Part shown: piece after piece, positions 1 through 8,690 of the stretch
Numbering within the stretch: the first letter of the stretch is position 1
Layout: every line of letters starts with the position of its first letter
Assembly: GCF_014697545.1 (NCBI RefSeq)
Contig: NZ_JACJSA010000021.1
Coordinates: forward strand, 62,001 to 126,000
Length of the DNA stretch: 64,000 nt
Source: Oscillatoria sp. FACHB-1407
GTDB taxonomy: Bacteria > Cyanobacteriota > Cyanobacteriia > Elainellales > Elainellaceae
Direction: 5' to 3'
The notes under the pieces: generated by a model
The model's input: the letters and a program-made list of their open reading frames with translations, nothing else
Told to the model about the DNA's origin: nothing
Database searches by the model: none
Position numbers and translations under genes: made by a program

Positions 1-37
1 GCTGCGCCCCAAACCAGGTGTTCCACCCCTGCACCCC
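1..37. repeat. Dispersed short repeat, copy 1
   Basis: This GC-rich stretch reappears with few changes at 35460-35496; both contain GTTCCACCCCTGCACCCC. Neither copy sits in a gene. It looks like a dispersed intergenic repeat; the first copy may continue to the left of the window. Confidence 0.5.
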
Positions 38-70
38 GTTCTAACCGTTAGTGAGTACTGCTATAAAAGT

Positions 71-106
71 AAAAAATCCCCAGTTTCTGCTTTGGAAACC
101 GGGGAT
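71..106 (-). terminator. Intrinsic terminator after the ABC transporter
   Basis: Read on the minus strand, a 12-bp GC-rich stem (arms near 76-87 and 94-106) is followed by TTTTTT and a further T-rich stretch. It lies about 20 bases past the stop of the ABC transporter gene, as expected for a Rho-independent terminator. It implies that no further gene, such as an HlyD-type adaptor, follows in the same transcript. Confidence 0.8.
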
Positions 107-127
107 CTGAGAAAAGCATCTGGAAAT

Positions 128-2653
128 CTACACCGAGAGTTGTTGCCGCTGATAGAGCGACCAATACAACCCCTTCTGCATCAACAGCGAATCATGAGTG
201 CCCCGCTCGGCAATGACTCCTTTTTCCATTGCCAAAATTAAATCTGCTCGTTTGAGTGGAGCAAAGCGGTGCGCAATCAGGAAAACAGTCCGACCTCTAG
301 AGATGCGTTGCAGGTTTTCTAACACTTGCTGTTCTGTCTCAGCATCGAGGTGGCTAGTCGCCTCATCCAGAATGATGATGGGCGCATCCGAGAGGAACAT
401 GCGAGCCAACGTAATTCGTTGCCGCTGACCACCCGACAGGGCGGTGCCTCGTTCACCCACATTAGTGTCATACCCATGGGGCAAATCGCAGATGAAGTCA
501 TGGGCGACTGCCAATCGAGCCGCTTCCACTACCTGTTCAGCGGTGACTTCTGGGTTGCCCAGGGTAATATTCTCCAGAATGGAACCGTTGAACAGGAAAT
601 CCTCCTGCAACACGACGGCTATTTGGGGTCGCAGGGATGCCAGATCAGCACTCTTGATATCAAACCCATCAATCAGAATGCGTCCAGACTCCGACAGATA
701 GAGCCGCTGAATCAGTTTAGACAGGGTACTCTTACCTGATCCGCTGCGTCCCACAATGCCGACAAACATTCCGGGTTCAACGGTGAAGGAGACTCCTCGC
801 AGGATCGGTTCCTGGTTTGCTTGATAGCGGAAGAACACTTGATCAAACACAACATTGCCGTGCAGAGGAGGCAGCACCAAACCCGTTCCCGGTTCTGCTT
901 CCGGGGCGACGTTGAGAATATCACCAATGCGATCGACCGCCAGCAGCACTTCCTGCAAGTTTTGCCAGAGTTGTACTAATCGCAATAGAGGTCCTGTCAC
1001 CCGACCCGACAACATTTGAAACGCCACTAACTGACCAATGGTGAGATCCTGGTTGATCACTAAACGTGCTCCAAACCAGAGGATCAGCATGGCGGAAAAG
1101 CTGGTCAGAAAATCACCCAGGTGATTACTGATATTCGCTGTAGTGCTGGCTTTGAAGCCTGTACGAATAAAGCGGGCGTACAGTCCTTCCCAGCGATCGC
1201 GCGATGCTTTTTCGGCGGCATGTGCCTTAACAGAGTGAATTCCGGTGACGGTTTCCACCAAAAAGGATTGGCTATCGGCACTGCGGTTAAAGGTTTCGTT
1301 CAACCAGTTCCGCAGAATGGGCGTGGCGAATAACGTCAAAAGAGCAAACAACGGCAACACCGCCAGTGCAACCCAGGTCAGCGTAACGTTGTAGTAAAAC
1401 ATCACCGCCAGGTAGACCACGGAGAAGATGCTATCGAGAATCACCGTCAGGGCAGTGCTGGTGAGGAACTGGCGGATTTCCTCCAATTCCTGAACTCGCG
1501 CCACCGTATCCCCTACCCGACGCGCCTCAAAATAGGACAGGGGCAACCGCAACAGATGGCGGAATACCTGTGCCGACAACGCCATATCCAGGCGATTTGT
1601 CGTGTGGGTAAAGATAAACATCCGCAGCGTGCCCAGCAGTGCCTCAAAGCACGCGACTGCCAGGAGAGCCACCGCCATTACGTCCAGCGTCGGGATGCTT
1701 TCTTGCACCATCACTTTGTCAATAATGACCTGCGTAATGATGGGAGTCGTCAAACCCAGAATTTGCAGCGTAAACGAGGCAGTCAAGACCTCGCCCAACA
1801 AGCCCCGAAACTTCCAGACCGCAGGCAAAAACCACATAAGGCTAAAGCGGTCTTGCTTTTGCGTTAGCTCGGCTTGCCAGAGTTGTCCATCCCAGGCTGT
1901 CTCAACAGCGGTTCGTGGCACACTCAGGGCAGTTTGCTCAGGGTTGAGCGGATCGGCAATCACCAGGCGATCGCCCCGAACCCCATACGCCACCACCCAT
2001 CGCTGATCCTGCCAGCGCAAAATCGCTGGAAACTTGATCAGGCGCAGATCACTCCAATCTCCAATGAGCAAACGGCGGAGTTGAATGCCCAACTTTTCAG
2101 CCGCATTGACCATATCTTTTGGACGCTGCCCCTGCAACTGCCGCTGCACCCAATCGAGTTGGTTAGGGGTTTCCAGGTATTGCGACAACATGGTGAGACA
2201 GGCAGCCCCGGTGTTGATCGCCCCTACAAAGGGATAGCCCGTCAGCGGTTTCGGCGCATCCGTGAATTCGGGTTGATAGCGCGATCGCAATCCCATCCAG
2301 AACTGCTGCATCTCCGCCGTAGACAGCGACTTCCACATCGGCGATCGCCATTCCACAACCACCACTTCCTTGCTGGCGGCGCGTGCCTTCCACTGGTTCG
2401 TCAACTCTGGGAAGTCACCAAACCAATCGCCCGGTTTCAGCAAGGTCGGCTTACCCTCATCTGGCACCAACCGTACATTACCCGTCAGCACCAGAAACTC
2501 GCTTCCCGGAGCATCATTTGACCAGATCACTTCCCCCAAGGTGCATTGACGAAGTTGAGCCTGTTCTTTAACTTTCAACTGTTGCTCTGGAGTCAACCAA
2601 CACAGGGGTGGGGCATCCCATGCAATGCTGGCAAGTTGGTCGTTTGTAATCAT
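128..2653 (-). CDS. Type I secretion-like ABC transporter with cNMP-binding and degenerate C39 domains
   Basis: An inner-membrane exporter half-transporter of 841 residues. Domains in order: a cyclic-nucleotide-binding-like domain (about 15-110), a C39 peptidase-like domain (about 135-265), a six-helix ABC membrane region (about 280-560) and an ATPase domain with Walker A GRSGSGKST near 635, signature LSGGQRQR near 739 and ILDEATSHLD near 764. In C39 peptidases the cysteine lies in a CGAAC motif; here the aligned segment is TGAAC, so the catalytic Cys appears to be Thr148, and the His of the usual HFVV motif is Arg218. Asp234 (IADP) remains. The domain is therefore probably a non-cleaving docking domain like that of HlyB. 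Its ATG overlaps the stop of the upstream isomerase gene by four bases, so the two are translationally coupled. The substrate is unknown. No HlyD partner is visible here. Confidence 0.85.
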   Translation of the reverse strand: MITNDQLASIAWDAPPLCWLTPEQQLKVKEQAQLRQCTLGEVIWSNDAPGSEFLVLTGNVRLVPDEGKPTLLKPGDWFGDFPELTNQWKARAASKEVVVVEWRSPMWKSLSTAEMQQFWMGLRSRYQPEFTDAPKPLTGYPFVGAINTGAACLTMLSQYLETPNQLDWVQRQLQGQRPKDMVNAAEKLGIQLRRLLIGDWSDLRLIKFPAILRWQDQRWVVAYGVRGDRLVIADPLNPEQTALSVPRTAVETAWDGQLWQAELTQKQDRFSLMWFLPAVWKFRGLLGEVLTASFTLQILGLTTPIITQVIIDKVMVQESIPTLDVMAVALLAVACFEALLGTLRMFIFTHTTNRLDMALSAQVFRHLLRLPLSYFEARRVGDTVARVQELEEIRQFLTSTALTVILDSIFSVVYLAVMFYYNVTLTWVALAVLPLFALLTLFATPILRNWLNETFNRSADSQSFLVETVTGIHSVKAHAAEKASRDRWEGLYARFIRTGFKASTTANISNHLGDFLTSFSAMLILWFGARLVINQDLTIGQLVAFQMLSGRVTGPLLRLVQLWQNLQEVLLAVDRIGDILNVAPEAEPGTGLVLPPLHGNVVFDQVFFRYQANQEPILRGVSFTVEPGMFVGIVGRSGSGKSTLSKLIQRLYLSESGRILIDGFDIKSADLASLRPQIAVVLQEDFLFNGSILENITLGNPEVTAEQVVEAARLAVAHDFICDLPHGYDTNVGERGTALSGGQRQRITLARMFLSDAPIIILDEATSHLDAETEQQVLENLQRISRGRTVFLIAHRFAPLKRADLILAMEKGVIAERGTHDSLLMQKGLYWSLYQRQQLSV

Positions 2654-3411
2654 TCTCCTACCTGTAGCTTAATGGGAAGCTTTTGGATGCGCTCTGCCAA
2701 CCACTGTTCAAACAATTCGTCCTGCAACCCCTGTTTCACCTGGGCATCGTCGAGGGTGGCTGAGAGAATTTCTTCGATCCGGAACAAGCCCCACCGTCCT
2801 TCCATACCCAACGGACCCACGACATCACCCGGTTTGGCGAGATCAATCGCAGACCGCAAAATGTCAGGCATCGTACCCCGGCTTACCGGACCCACCATGC
2901 CATTCATCACTTTATCGTCTGTCAGGGAATATTCACGAGCCAATTGCTCAAACTTTGCGCCTTCTAGAATCTGACTTTTTAGCTCATCCGCCAGTTCCTG
3001 ATCGGCGACGATGATGCGCGAGAGCACAACGCGATCGAGAAATACCTTGCGTTCGATGAAATACTCCTGCAAGCGATTAGCGGTGACATCCTCTTTGAGC
3101 TTGCGGACTTTGAAGCCGTAAGCAATTTGATTATGGAAGGTTTCGTAATTCAGCCCATTCGCAGTTAGCCATTCCTGAAATTTCTTAGGGTCGGTCAACT
3201 GCTGCTGTAATCGAAAGTCAATGACGGCTTGCTCCACCACACCAGACCCGATCTGTAAGGTGGTATTGGATTCTAGCTCTTGCTCAATGACAAACTGGCG
3301 AACAATTTCACCGATGAATCCATCCAGTTTGCGATTGACCTGTAAGTACTGGAATGCCTTGCGGAGTGAGATCGGTTGATCGTTAATGGTCAGAAACGGT
3401 TCAGAACTCAT
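2650..3411 (-). CDS. Parvulin-type peptidyl-prolyl isomerase
   Basis: Predicted SurA/PrsA-like foldase of about 253 residues that catalyses cis-trans isomerisation at prolines. The N-terminal half is helical (a chaperone-like region); the C-terminal half, about residues 135-235, reads as a parvulin domain, with AREYSLTDDK, a GPVSRGTMP segment and a KPGDVVGP segment typical of the family. A longer frame begins at a TTG at 3441, but the ATG at 3411 (MSSEPFLTIND) is the more natural start. No signal peptide or membrane helix is evident, so it may be cytoplasmic. It overlaps the ABC transporter by ATGA, which suggests it handles that exporter's substrate before secretion; that is inference. Confidence 0.8.
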   Translation of the reverse strand: MSSEPFLTINDQPISLRKAFQYLQVNRKLDGFIGEIVRQFVIEQELESNTTLQIGSGVVEQAVIDFRLQQQLTDPKKFQEWLTANGLNYETFHNQIAYGFKVRKLKEDVTANRLQEYFIERKVFLDRVVLSRIIVADQELADELKSQILEGAKFEQLAREYSLTDDKVMNGMVGPVSRGTMPDILRSAIDLAKPGDVVGPLGMEGRWGLFRIEEILSATLDDAQVKQGLQDELFEQWLAERIQKLPIKLQVGE

Positions 3412-3503
3412 GGATTCATGACTAGACAGTAGCAACCTCAATTATGCCCAACTAAGTCAGAGAGATAGGAGGCTAGAGGATCAAAGTTTGCGTTAATTCA
3501 CGT

Positions 3504-4409
3504 TTAATGATGGTCTTGACGCAACTCTGGTTCTCTAGGAAACTCTTTCATCAGTTCTCTGACCTGTTCCGCATGATAGGAACTGCGGGTTAACGGAGAT
3601 GCAACAATTTGTAAAAATCCCAGTTCTTCACCCCACTGCCGCCAGGTATCAAATTCTCCGGGGGTGACAAATCGCTGTACGGGCAGGTGTTTAGGACTGG
3701 GTTGGAGATATTGCCCAATCGTCAGAATGTCACAATCCACCGATCGCAAATCCTGCATCACCTGCCGAATTTCTTCATCGGTTTCGCCCAGACCGACCAT
3801 AATGCCCGACTTGGTATAGACGTGGGGAGCCAGTTGTCGCGACTTTTGCAACACTTCGAGCGATCGCCCATAGTCTCCCTGAGGACGCACCCGCCGATAG
3901 AGCCGAGGCACTGTCTCGGTGTTGTGGTTCAGCACCTCTGGGTTGGCTTGCAGAATGATCTCCAGCGCATCCCAGTTCCCACACAGATCGGGAATCAAAA
4001 CCTCAATGGTGGTATCAGGCGAAACCTGGCGAATGGCTTGAATACAGCGATCGAACTGCGATGCACCCCCATCGGGCAGATCATCCCGGTTCACCGAGGT
4101 AATCACCACATGGTTTAGCTTCATGCGACGTACCGCTTCTGCCAGACGGGTAGGTTCCGTAGGGTCGAGTGCTTTGGGTTTCTTTTCAAAGTCGATGTCG
4201 CAATAGGGACAGGCTCGCGTACAGGCGGGTCCCATAATCAAAAATGTAGCGGTGCCGTGGTTGAAACACTCCCCGATATTAGGGCAGGACGCCTCTTCAC
4301 ACACCGTATTGAGCGACAAATCGCGCAAAATCTCTTTAACACTGCCAACCCGCTCCCATTGAGGAGCTTTAACCCGCAACCACTCTGGCTTACTCGGTTT
4401 AACCGTCAC
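3504..4409 (-). CDS. lipA: Lipoyl synthase
   Basis: Radical-SAM enzyme that inserts two sulfurs into protein-bound octanoate to make lipoate for 2-oxoacid dehydrogenases and glycine cleavage. Both cluster motifs are present: the auxiliary cluster cysteines C37, C42 and C48 ([12 protein letters not shown]) and the radical-SAM CxxxCxxC at C63, C67 and C70 (CTRACPYC). The C-terminal RSSY, whose serine ligates the auxiliary cluster, is also present. The length of 301 residues is normal. It starts with an ATG at 4409 and lies about 90 bases beyond the isomerase gene on the same strand; co-transcription is possible but not shown. Confidence 0.97.
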   Translation of the reverse strand: MTVKPSKPEWLRVKAPQWERVGSVKEILRDLSLNTVCEEASCPNIGECFNHGTATFLIMGPACTRACPYCDIDFEKKPKALDPTEPTRLAEAVRRMKLNHVVITSVNRDDLPDGGASQFDRCIQAIRQVSPDTTIEVLIPDLCGNWDALEIILQANPEVLNHNTETVPRLYRRVRPQGDYGRSLEVLQKSRQLAPHVYTKSGIMVGLGETDEEIRQVMQDLRSVDCDILTIGQYLQPSPKHLPVQRFVTPGEFDTWRQWGEELGFLQIVASPLTRSSYHAEQVRELMKEFPREPELRQDHH

Positions 4410-4471
4410 GTCAATGCATCATTCTAAAGGTCTAGATGATCTTAACAGAATGGGAATGGGGAGTAGAGAGT

Positions 4472-4510
4472 GGGGGTGTGGGGTGTGGGGTGTGGGGTGT
4501 GGGGTATGGG
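4472..4510. repeat. Heptamer tandem repeat (GTGTGGG)
   Basis: About five consecutive copies of the seven-base unit GTGTGGG, the last degraded to GTATGGG, lie in the 157-base gap upstream of lipA. This is typical of the short tandemly repeated repeats of cyanobacterial intergenic DNA. Confidence 0.8.
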
Positions 4511-4566
4511 AGGATTTTTTGGTAAATCCTTCTCCTTGACTCCTCTACGCCGCTACTCCCTTTTGT

Positions 4567-5052
4567 CTAAAAGGAGCGATAGTGAATCAGGCAATCAAAC
4601 CCCTCTTGCAGGCTAGGAGGTGCGCCGTTGAGGCGACGATGCATCCGTTCGATCACATCCAGTGGCACCTGGCGATCGCGCTGTTGATTCCGCTTCAGGC
4701 AAACCTCCAGGGGAACGTCGAGCCACAATCCGGTGAGATGATCAAAGCCACAATGACGAACCAGGGCGATCGTCTCTCGTCGGTTGCGGCGGACGGCATT
4801 CGTGGCATCCAGGATTACCTCTTGTGCTGCGCCCTTGGAAATGTGGAGTGCCGCTTGATGCAACTGTCGCTGTAACTCAGCCCAGATCCGTATCCAAGGT
4901 CCCTGAACCGCTTCATCACCAAACAATTGCCCCCGAATTGCATCAGTCGAAATCCAGATCCGTCCCGGTTGCGTCTCCAGCAATCGCTTTGCCAGTGTAG
5001 TCTTGCCACTACCCGGCAACCCAATCAGCAGCAGCAGGCGGGGAGAAGTCAA
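4567..5052 (-). CDS. Small AAA-type P-loop kinase (zeta-toxin/PNKP-like fold)
   Basis: A 161-residue single-domain protein. The N-terminus has Walker A GLPGSGKTT, then STDAIRGQLFGDE (a D-containing substrate-side loop) and a Walker-B-like VILDATNA, followed by lid-type arginines in the segment RNQQRDRQVP. This is the layout of the AAA_33 family of small kinases, which includes polynucleotide kinase-like enzymes. The phosphoryl acceptor cannot be told from sequence. It has no antitoxin-like partner gene beside it, so a toxin role is not supported. Its upstream gap is filled with heptamer repeats. Confidence 0.75.
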   Translation of the reverse strand: MTSPRLLLLIGLPGSGKTTLAKRLLETQPGRIWISTDAIRGQLFGDEAVQGPWIRIWAELQRQLHQAALHISKGAAQEVILDATNAVRRNRRETIALVRHCGFDHLTGLWLDVPLEVCLKRNQQRDRQVPLDVIERMHRRLNGAPPSLQEGFDCLIHYRSF

Positions 5053-5149
5053 GAGAAGGATAAATGATGAAGGATAAAGGCTAAGAGACGCAAGAGATGA
5101 AGGAATACAAGGATGAGCGTTGCTGCTATCCCTTGCCTCACTATTTCAT

Positions 5150-5232
5150 CCTTCATAGTTCATCCTTTATCCTTTATCCTTTATCCTCTATCCTTCATCC
5201 TTTATCCTTCATCCTTTATCCTTCATCCTTTT
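5150..5232. repeat. Heptamer tandem repeat (CCTTTAT/CCTTCAT)
   Basis: About eleven successive seven-base units of the form CCTTYAT or close variants lie between the small kinase gene and glgC. The same unit occurs, inverted, at 21341-21412, and scattered copies appear near 13260 and 18000. Confidence 0.8.
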
Positions 5233-5235
5233 CTC

Positions 5236-6525
5236 TTAGATGATGGTTCCATCAGGGATGGTGGCGTTCTTCAACACCACAACGATGCCGTTGCGGATAT
5301 AGAAACCCTGGCTTTCGCGTTCGGCTTCTTCCACGCGGTCTTTGTTGATGATCTGCACATCGCAGCCAATGCAGGCATTTTTGTCGATGATGGCACGACG
5401 AATGGTGGTGTTCGCGCCAATACCGAGGGGAACACCTTTGCGATCGCAGTTCTCCTGCCGTTCCGCATAGGGTTGATAGAAGTCAGCCCCCATGATCAGC
5501 GCGTCTTGAATCGTGCTACCTGACTCAACACGAGTCCGGATTCCCAAAACGGAATGGTGAATGGTGCAGTTCTTCAGAATGCAACCCTCGCCAATCATCG
5601 ACTCAGTAATGTGGCAGTCGAGCAATTTCGTGGGAGGTAGATAGCGACCCCTGGTATAAATCGGTGCCTGTTCGTCGTAGAAGCTGAAGGGGGGTTGGGG
5701 TTGCTGGGTCAGTGCCAAATTAGCGTCGTAAAAGGCTTCAATGGTTCCGATATCTTCCCAGTAGCCGTTAAATAGATAGGCCTGGACGTTGTATTCCTTC
5801 GACGAAGCGGGGATGATTTCCTTGCCGAAGTCAGTCTGTTCGGGCGATCGCTTCAACACGTTCATCAACACGTCTTTCTTAAAGACGTAAATCCCCATCG
5901 AAGCAATATAGGGGCTTTGTTTTGCCTCTTCGGGCGACAGACCCAGCGTAGTCGTGTCTACCTGCATTTGCTTCAGGGCTTCTCCCTTGGGTTTTTCGCT
6001 GAAGTCAACGACTCGACCGGAGTCATCAATTTTCATCAAGCCAAAGTCAGAGGCCCGCTTTTCATCAATTGGAATCACTGAAATGGTGATATCAGCATTT
6101 GTTTCGCGATGGCGTTGAATGAACTCGGTGTAGTCCATCCGATACAGATGATCCCCCGACAAAATCAGGTACTCATCTACATCGAACTCGTCAAATAACC
6201 ACGCATATTGCCGTACCGCATCGGCTGTGCCCTGAAACCAATTGGGGTTTTCGGGTGTTTGTTGGGCTGCCAGAATTTCCACAAACCCCTCATGGAATCC
6301 AGAGAAGTTGTAAGTCCGGGAGATGTGGCGGTTTAAGGATGCCGAATTGAATTGAGTGAGAACGTAGATTTTATAAATGTCTGAGTTAATGCAATTGCTG
6401 ACAGGAATATCAATCAAGCGATATTTGCCCGCCAACGGAACAGCCGGTTTAGCCCGTAACTTTGTTAAGGGATAAAGACGGGTGCCCGCACCGCCGCCTA
6501 AGATGATCGCTAATACTTGCTTCAC
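5236..6525 (-). CDS. glgC: Glucose-1-phosphate adenylyltransferase (ADP-glucose pyrophosphorylase)
   Basis: Makes ADP-glucose from glucose-1-phosphate and ATP, the committed step of glycogen synthesis. At 429 residues it is full length. The nucleotide-binding loop [12 protein letters not shown] is at the N-terminus, followed by [20 protein letters not shown], and [11 protein letters not shown] holds the catalytic-site Asp. The C-terminal third is a left-handed beta-helix ending in [13 protein letters not shown], whose Lys corresponds to the 3-phosphoglycerate activator site of cyanobacterial and plant enzymes. The start is a GTG at 6525 with AGAGG a few bases upstream. It may act together with the debranching-type enzyme at 62.2 kb, but the two genes are far apart. 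Confidence 0.97.
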   Translation of the reverse strand: MKQVLAIILGGGAGTRLYPLTKLRAKPAVPLAGKYRLIDIPVSNCINSDIYKIYVLTQFNSASLNRHISRTYNFSGFHEGFVEILAAQQTPENPNWFQGTADAVRQYAWLFDEFDVDEYLILSGDHLYRMDYTEFIQRHRETNADITISVIPIDEKRASDFGLMKIDDSGRVVDFSEKPKGEALKQMQVDTTTLGLSPEEAKQSPYIASMGIYVFKKDVLMNVLKRSPEQTDFGKEIIPASSKEYNVQAYLFNGYWEDIGTIEAFYDANLALTQQPQPPFSFYDEQAPIYTRGRYLPPTKLLDCHITESMIGEGCILKNCTIHHSVLGIRTRVESGSTIQDALIMGADFYQPYAERQENCDRKGVPLGIGANTTIRRAIIDKNACIGCDVQIINKDRVEEAERESQGFYIRNGIVVVLKNATIPDGTII

Positions 6526-6922
6526 GACAACCTCTTTATACCTATTTTGATCCCACGTCCAGTGTCCATCTGTCAGGTACTCTTTGCAAGAGGTTAGGGA
6601 TACAAAGGTGAATTGTTTTGGTCAGTCATAAGGAGCAACTTCTTCAGTGGGGATCGATGCTAAAGCTCAGCATTACGGTTATACAAGAATCATTCGCTGG
6701 ATAGATGCGATCGCAGAATAGCTGAAATTTATCCTACTCAACCCACAATATTCATCTGAACAATCCACTTCTATGCTTTATATAGAAGTACGAATGTTCT
6801 AAAAACACGCATGAGTTTTTTCTGAACCACTATGAATGCAGCAACGAACTGATTCGGTGACGCCAATCCAGAATCGTACCCTCCTCCACTCCTCTACCCC
6901 TCCACCTGCCCACGCCCGTCCC
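6526..6922. other. Intergenic region between divergent glgC and the glycosylase gene
   Basis: About 400 bases between two genes that point away from each other, so both promoters should lie here. I see no gene, strong hairpin or recognisable operator. An open frame extends the glycosylase upstream to 6836, but its translation is low-complexity and not family-like. Confidence 0.6.
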
Positions 6923-7540
6923 ATGAAGCACGTTACCGCCATCTCGTTTCTCCAGCAGTCTGACCCCATCCTGGCAGCGGTTATCGAGCGCGTGGGACCC
7001 TGCCTTTTAACGACGGATGAAGGAGATTTGTTGTCCTGTCTGGCGGAAACAATTATCTATCAGCAACTTTCGGGGAAAGCTGCCGCGACCATCCATCGTC
7101 GGTTTCGGCAAATTTATGGTGAAACGGTCCCACTCACGGCAGCGGCAATTCTCAACACGCCCGACGACGTGCTGCGGGCAGCAGGACTGTCACGCTCTAA
7201 AGTGACCTACATCAAAGATCTGGCAGAACGGATACAGGCAGGCTTGCCCACTCTGGAGGAGTTACAAGAACTCGATGACGAGGCGATCGCCAAAACCCTC
7301 ACCCAAATTCGCGGTATTGGACGATGGAGTGTGCAGATGTTGTTAATCTTCCGGTTGGGTCGTCTGGATGTGCTGCCGACGGATGACCTGGGGGTGCGAG
7401 CAGCGATCCAAAAGCTGTATGGCTTGGAGGCACTGCCCGACAAGAAGACCATGGAAGAGTTGGGGCAACGCTGGAAACCCTACCGCTCGATCGCTGTCTG
7501 GTATTTGTGGCGGAGTTTGGATACCCCGTCTACCGTTTAG
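6923..7540 (+). CDS. DNA-3-methyladenine glycosylase II family (HhH-GPD)
   Basis: Predicted AlkA-like base-excision repair glycosylase that removes alkylated bases. It is 205 residues long from the chosen ATG at 6923 (MKHVTAISFLQQ). It contains YQQLSGKAAATI, the helix-hairpin-helix IRGIGRWSVQMLLIF and then LPTDDLGVR, whose acidic pair (residues 154-155) includes the expected catalytic Asp. No iron-sulfur cysteine cluster is present, unlike MutY/Nth. A longer frame from 6836 adds 29 Thr/Pro/His-rich residues that look non-coding. The stop overlaps by four bases the stop of the convergent PPC-domain gene. Confidence 0.88.
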   Translation: MKHVTAISFLQQSDPILAAVIERVGPCLLTTDEGDLLSCLAETIIYQQLSGKAAATIHRRFRQIYGETVPLTAAAILNTPDDVLRAAGLSRSKVTYIKDLAERIQAGLPTLEELQELDDEAIAKTLTQIRGIGRWSVQMLLIFRLGRLDVLPTDDLGVRAAIQKLYGLEALPDKKTMEELGQRWKPYRSIAVWYLWRSLDTPSTV

Positions 7541-8418
7541 CTGGTCGATCGCCTCACTACAATGTCAGTCACAAACGGACGACTACCATCGGTCGAGTTG
7601 CCGCTGATGCGCAATCGAATTTCGTTTGCCGTGACCGTTCCGCCGATGCGAGTCCCGGCAGCAACGTCATACGACCAGTAGTTCCAGAAGCCCTGACTGA
7701 CCTCACGCCGTGAGTTAAAGAAATTGGCGTCGAGCGATTGTGAAGCATAAGTGTTGGTTAGGCTACCCGACAGCCGGTTGCCACTCAGTTGAAACGTCCA
7801 ATACTGCGCTAAAAATCCGCCTTGAATGTTGTAGGGAACTGCCGAGTAAAGCTCGATCGCCCCTTCCACATTTCGAGAACCAGGAGAAGGCGTAATCGTG
7901 AGGTTAAAGGGATTGCTCTCATTGGCTCCTCCGGCTTGCTTAATCCGCCCAATGGTGACAGTTGTGCTGATTTGAGTTTGGGTGGTGCCCACATACTGAC
8001 CAAACAGATTGGACACCTCAATGGTGCTGGTCGCAACGCCCGTGTAGTTACCCCAGAGATTTTGATTACCCGGTTCCAGACTGGGCGTAAACTGCATCAG
8101 GTAGTTGGTGTTACCCGACACTCGGAGCACCTTGACGTAGTAGGTTCCGGCATTGAGTACCCGCCGAATCGATTCGGATAGGCTGCCTGTACGGCGCGAT
8201 CGCACAATTTCTCTGCCTCTAGAATTCAGCAGTTGGAGATCGGCATCCGCTCTTAACCCACTCAGGGCAATATTCAAACTGCCCCGGCTTCCTAATTGAA
8301 ATTTGTAGACATCGACGACATCTTGGCGACCTACATAACTTCTGACAGCACGATTGGCACGCAGTGCGCCTAAATTATTGGCCTTCGCTAAGGTGTTATC
8401 GGCATTGCTAGCTGACAT
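7537..8418 (-). CDS. PPC (bacterial pre-peptidase C-terminal) domain protein
   Basis: A 293-residue protein. Residues about 5-115 form a PPC beta-sandwich, with DVYKFQLGSRGSLNIALSGL, ADADLQLLNSRG and LNAGTYYVKVLRVSGNTNY. PPC domains usually accompany secreted proteases or surface proteins. The remaining 170 residues are beta-rich and match no family I recognise; no protease motif is present. There is no N-terminal signal peptide, as in many cyanobacterial PPC and RTX proteins that leave by type I secretion. It is convergent with the glycosylase gene. The role is unknown; an exported, possibly surface-associated protein is the best guess. Confidence 0.7.
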   Translation of the reverse strand: MSASNADNTLAKANNLGALRANRAVRSYVGRQDVVDVYKFQLGSRGSLNIALSGLRADADLQLLNSRGREIVRSRRTGSLSESIRRVLNAGTYYVKVLRVSGNTNYLMQFTPSLEPGNQNLWGNYTGVATSTIEVSNLFGQYVGTTQTQISTTVTIGRIKQAGGANESNPFNLTITPSPGSRNVEGAIELYSAVPYNIQGGFLAQYWTFQLSGNRLSGSLTNTYASQSLDANFFNSRREVSQGFWNYWSYDVAAGTRIGGTVTANEIRLRISGNSTDGSRPFVTDIVVRRSTS

Positions 8419-8630
8419 GACACTCCTCGTCTAATAACACAATCTCGTGGGTGGATCAGGTGTGAATTGCATCGCTCTAGAAATCGTGAAACCCTTACTG
8501 ACGTGTCACTTTAGGCGCGAAGCTGGAGGGGTGGCAAGTACACGTGACAAATTGATTCAAAACTTAAAGATATGTTTTACAGCTAACCCTTGAAATAGAC
8601 CAACTGGGTGAGGCATGAGGCAGTCGTGAA

Positions 8631-8684
8631 GGCAAATTGCAGAGAGGAGACGCGATTAATCGCGTCTCCTCTCTGCAATTTGCC
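8631..8684. repeat. Perfect 54-bp palindrome
   Basis: Two 27-base arms match exactly around the centre GCGATT/AATCGC, seven bases past the stop of the dihydropyrimidinase gene. It should form a long hairpin in RNA from either strand. No T-run follows on the minus strand, so it is not a classic terminator, although it may still stop or protect the transcript. Confidence 0.85.
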
Positions 8685-8690
8685 AACCCC

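Noticed and set aside
4567-5052. Zeta-type toxin of a toxin-antitoxin pair
   Set aside because: The fold is similar, but no antitoxin gene is adjacent and the protein is a minimal kinase domain.
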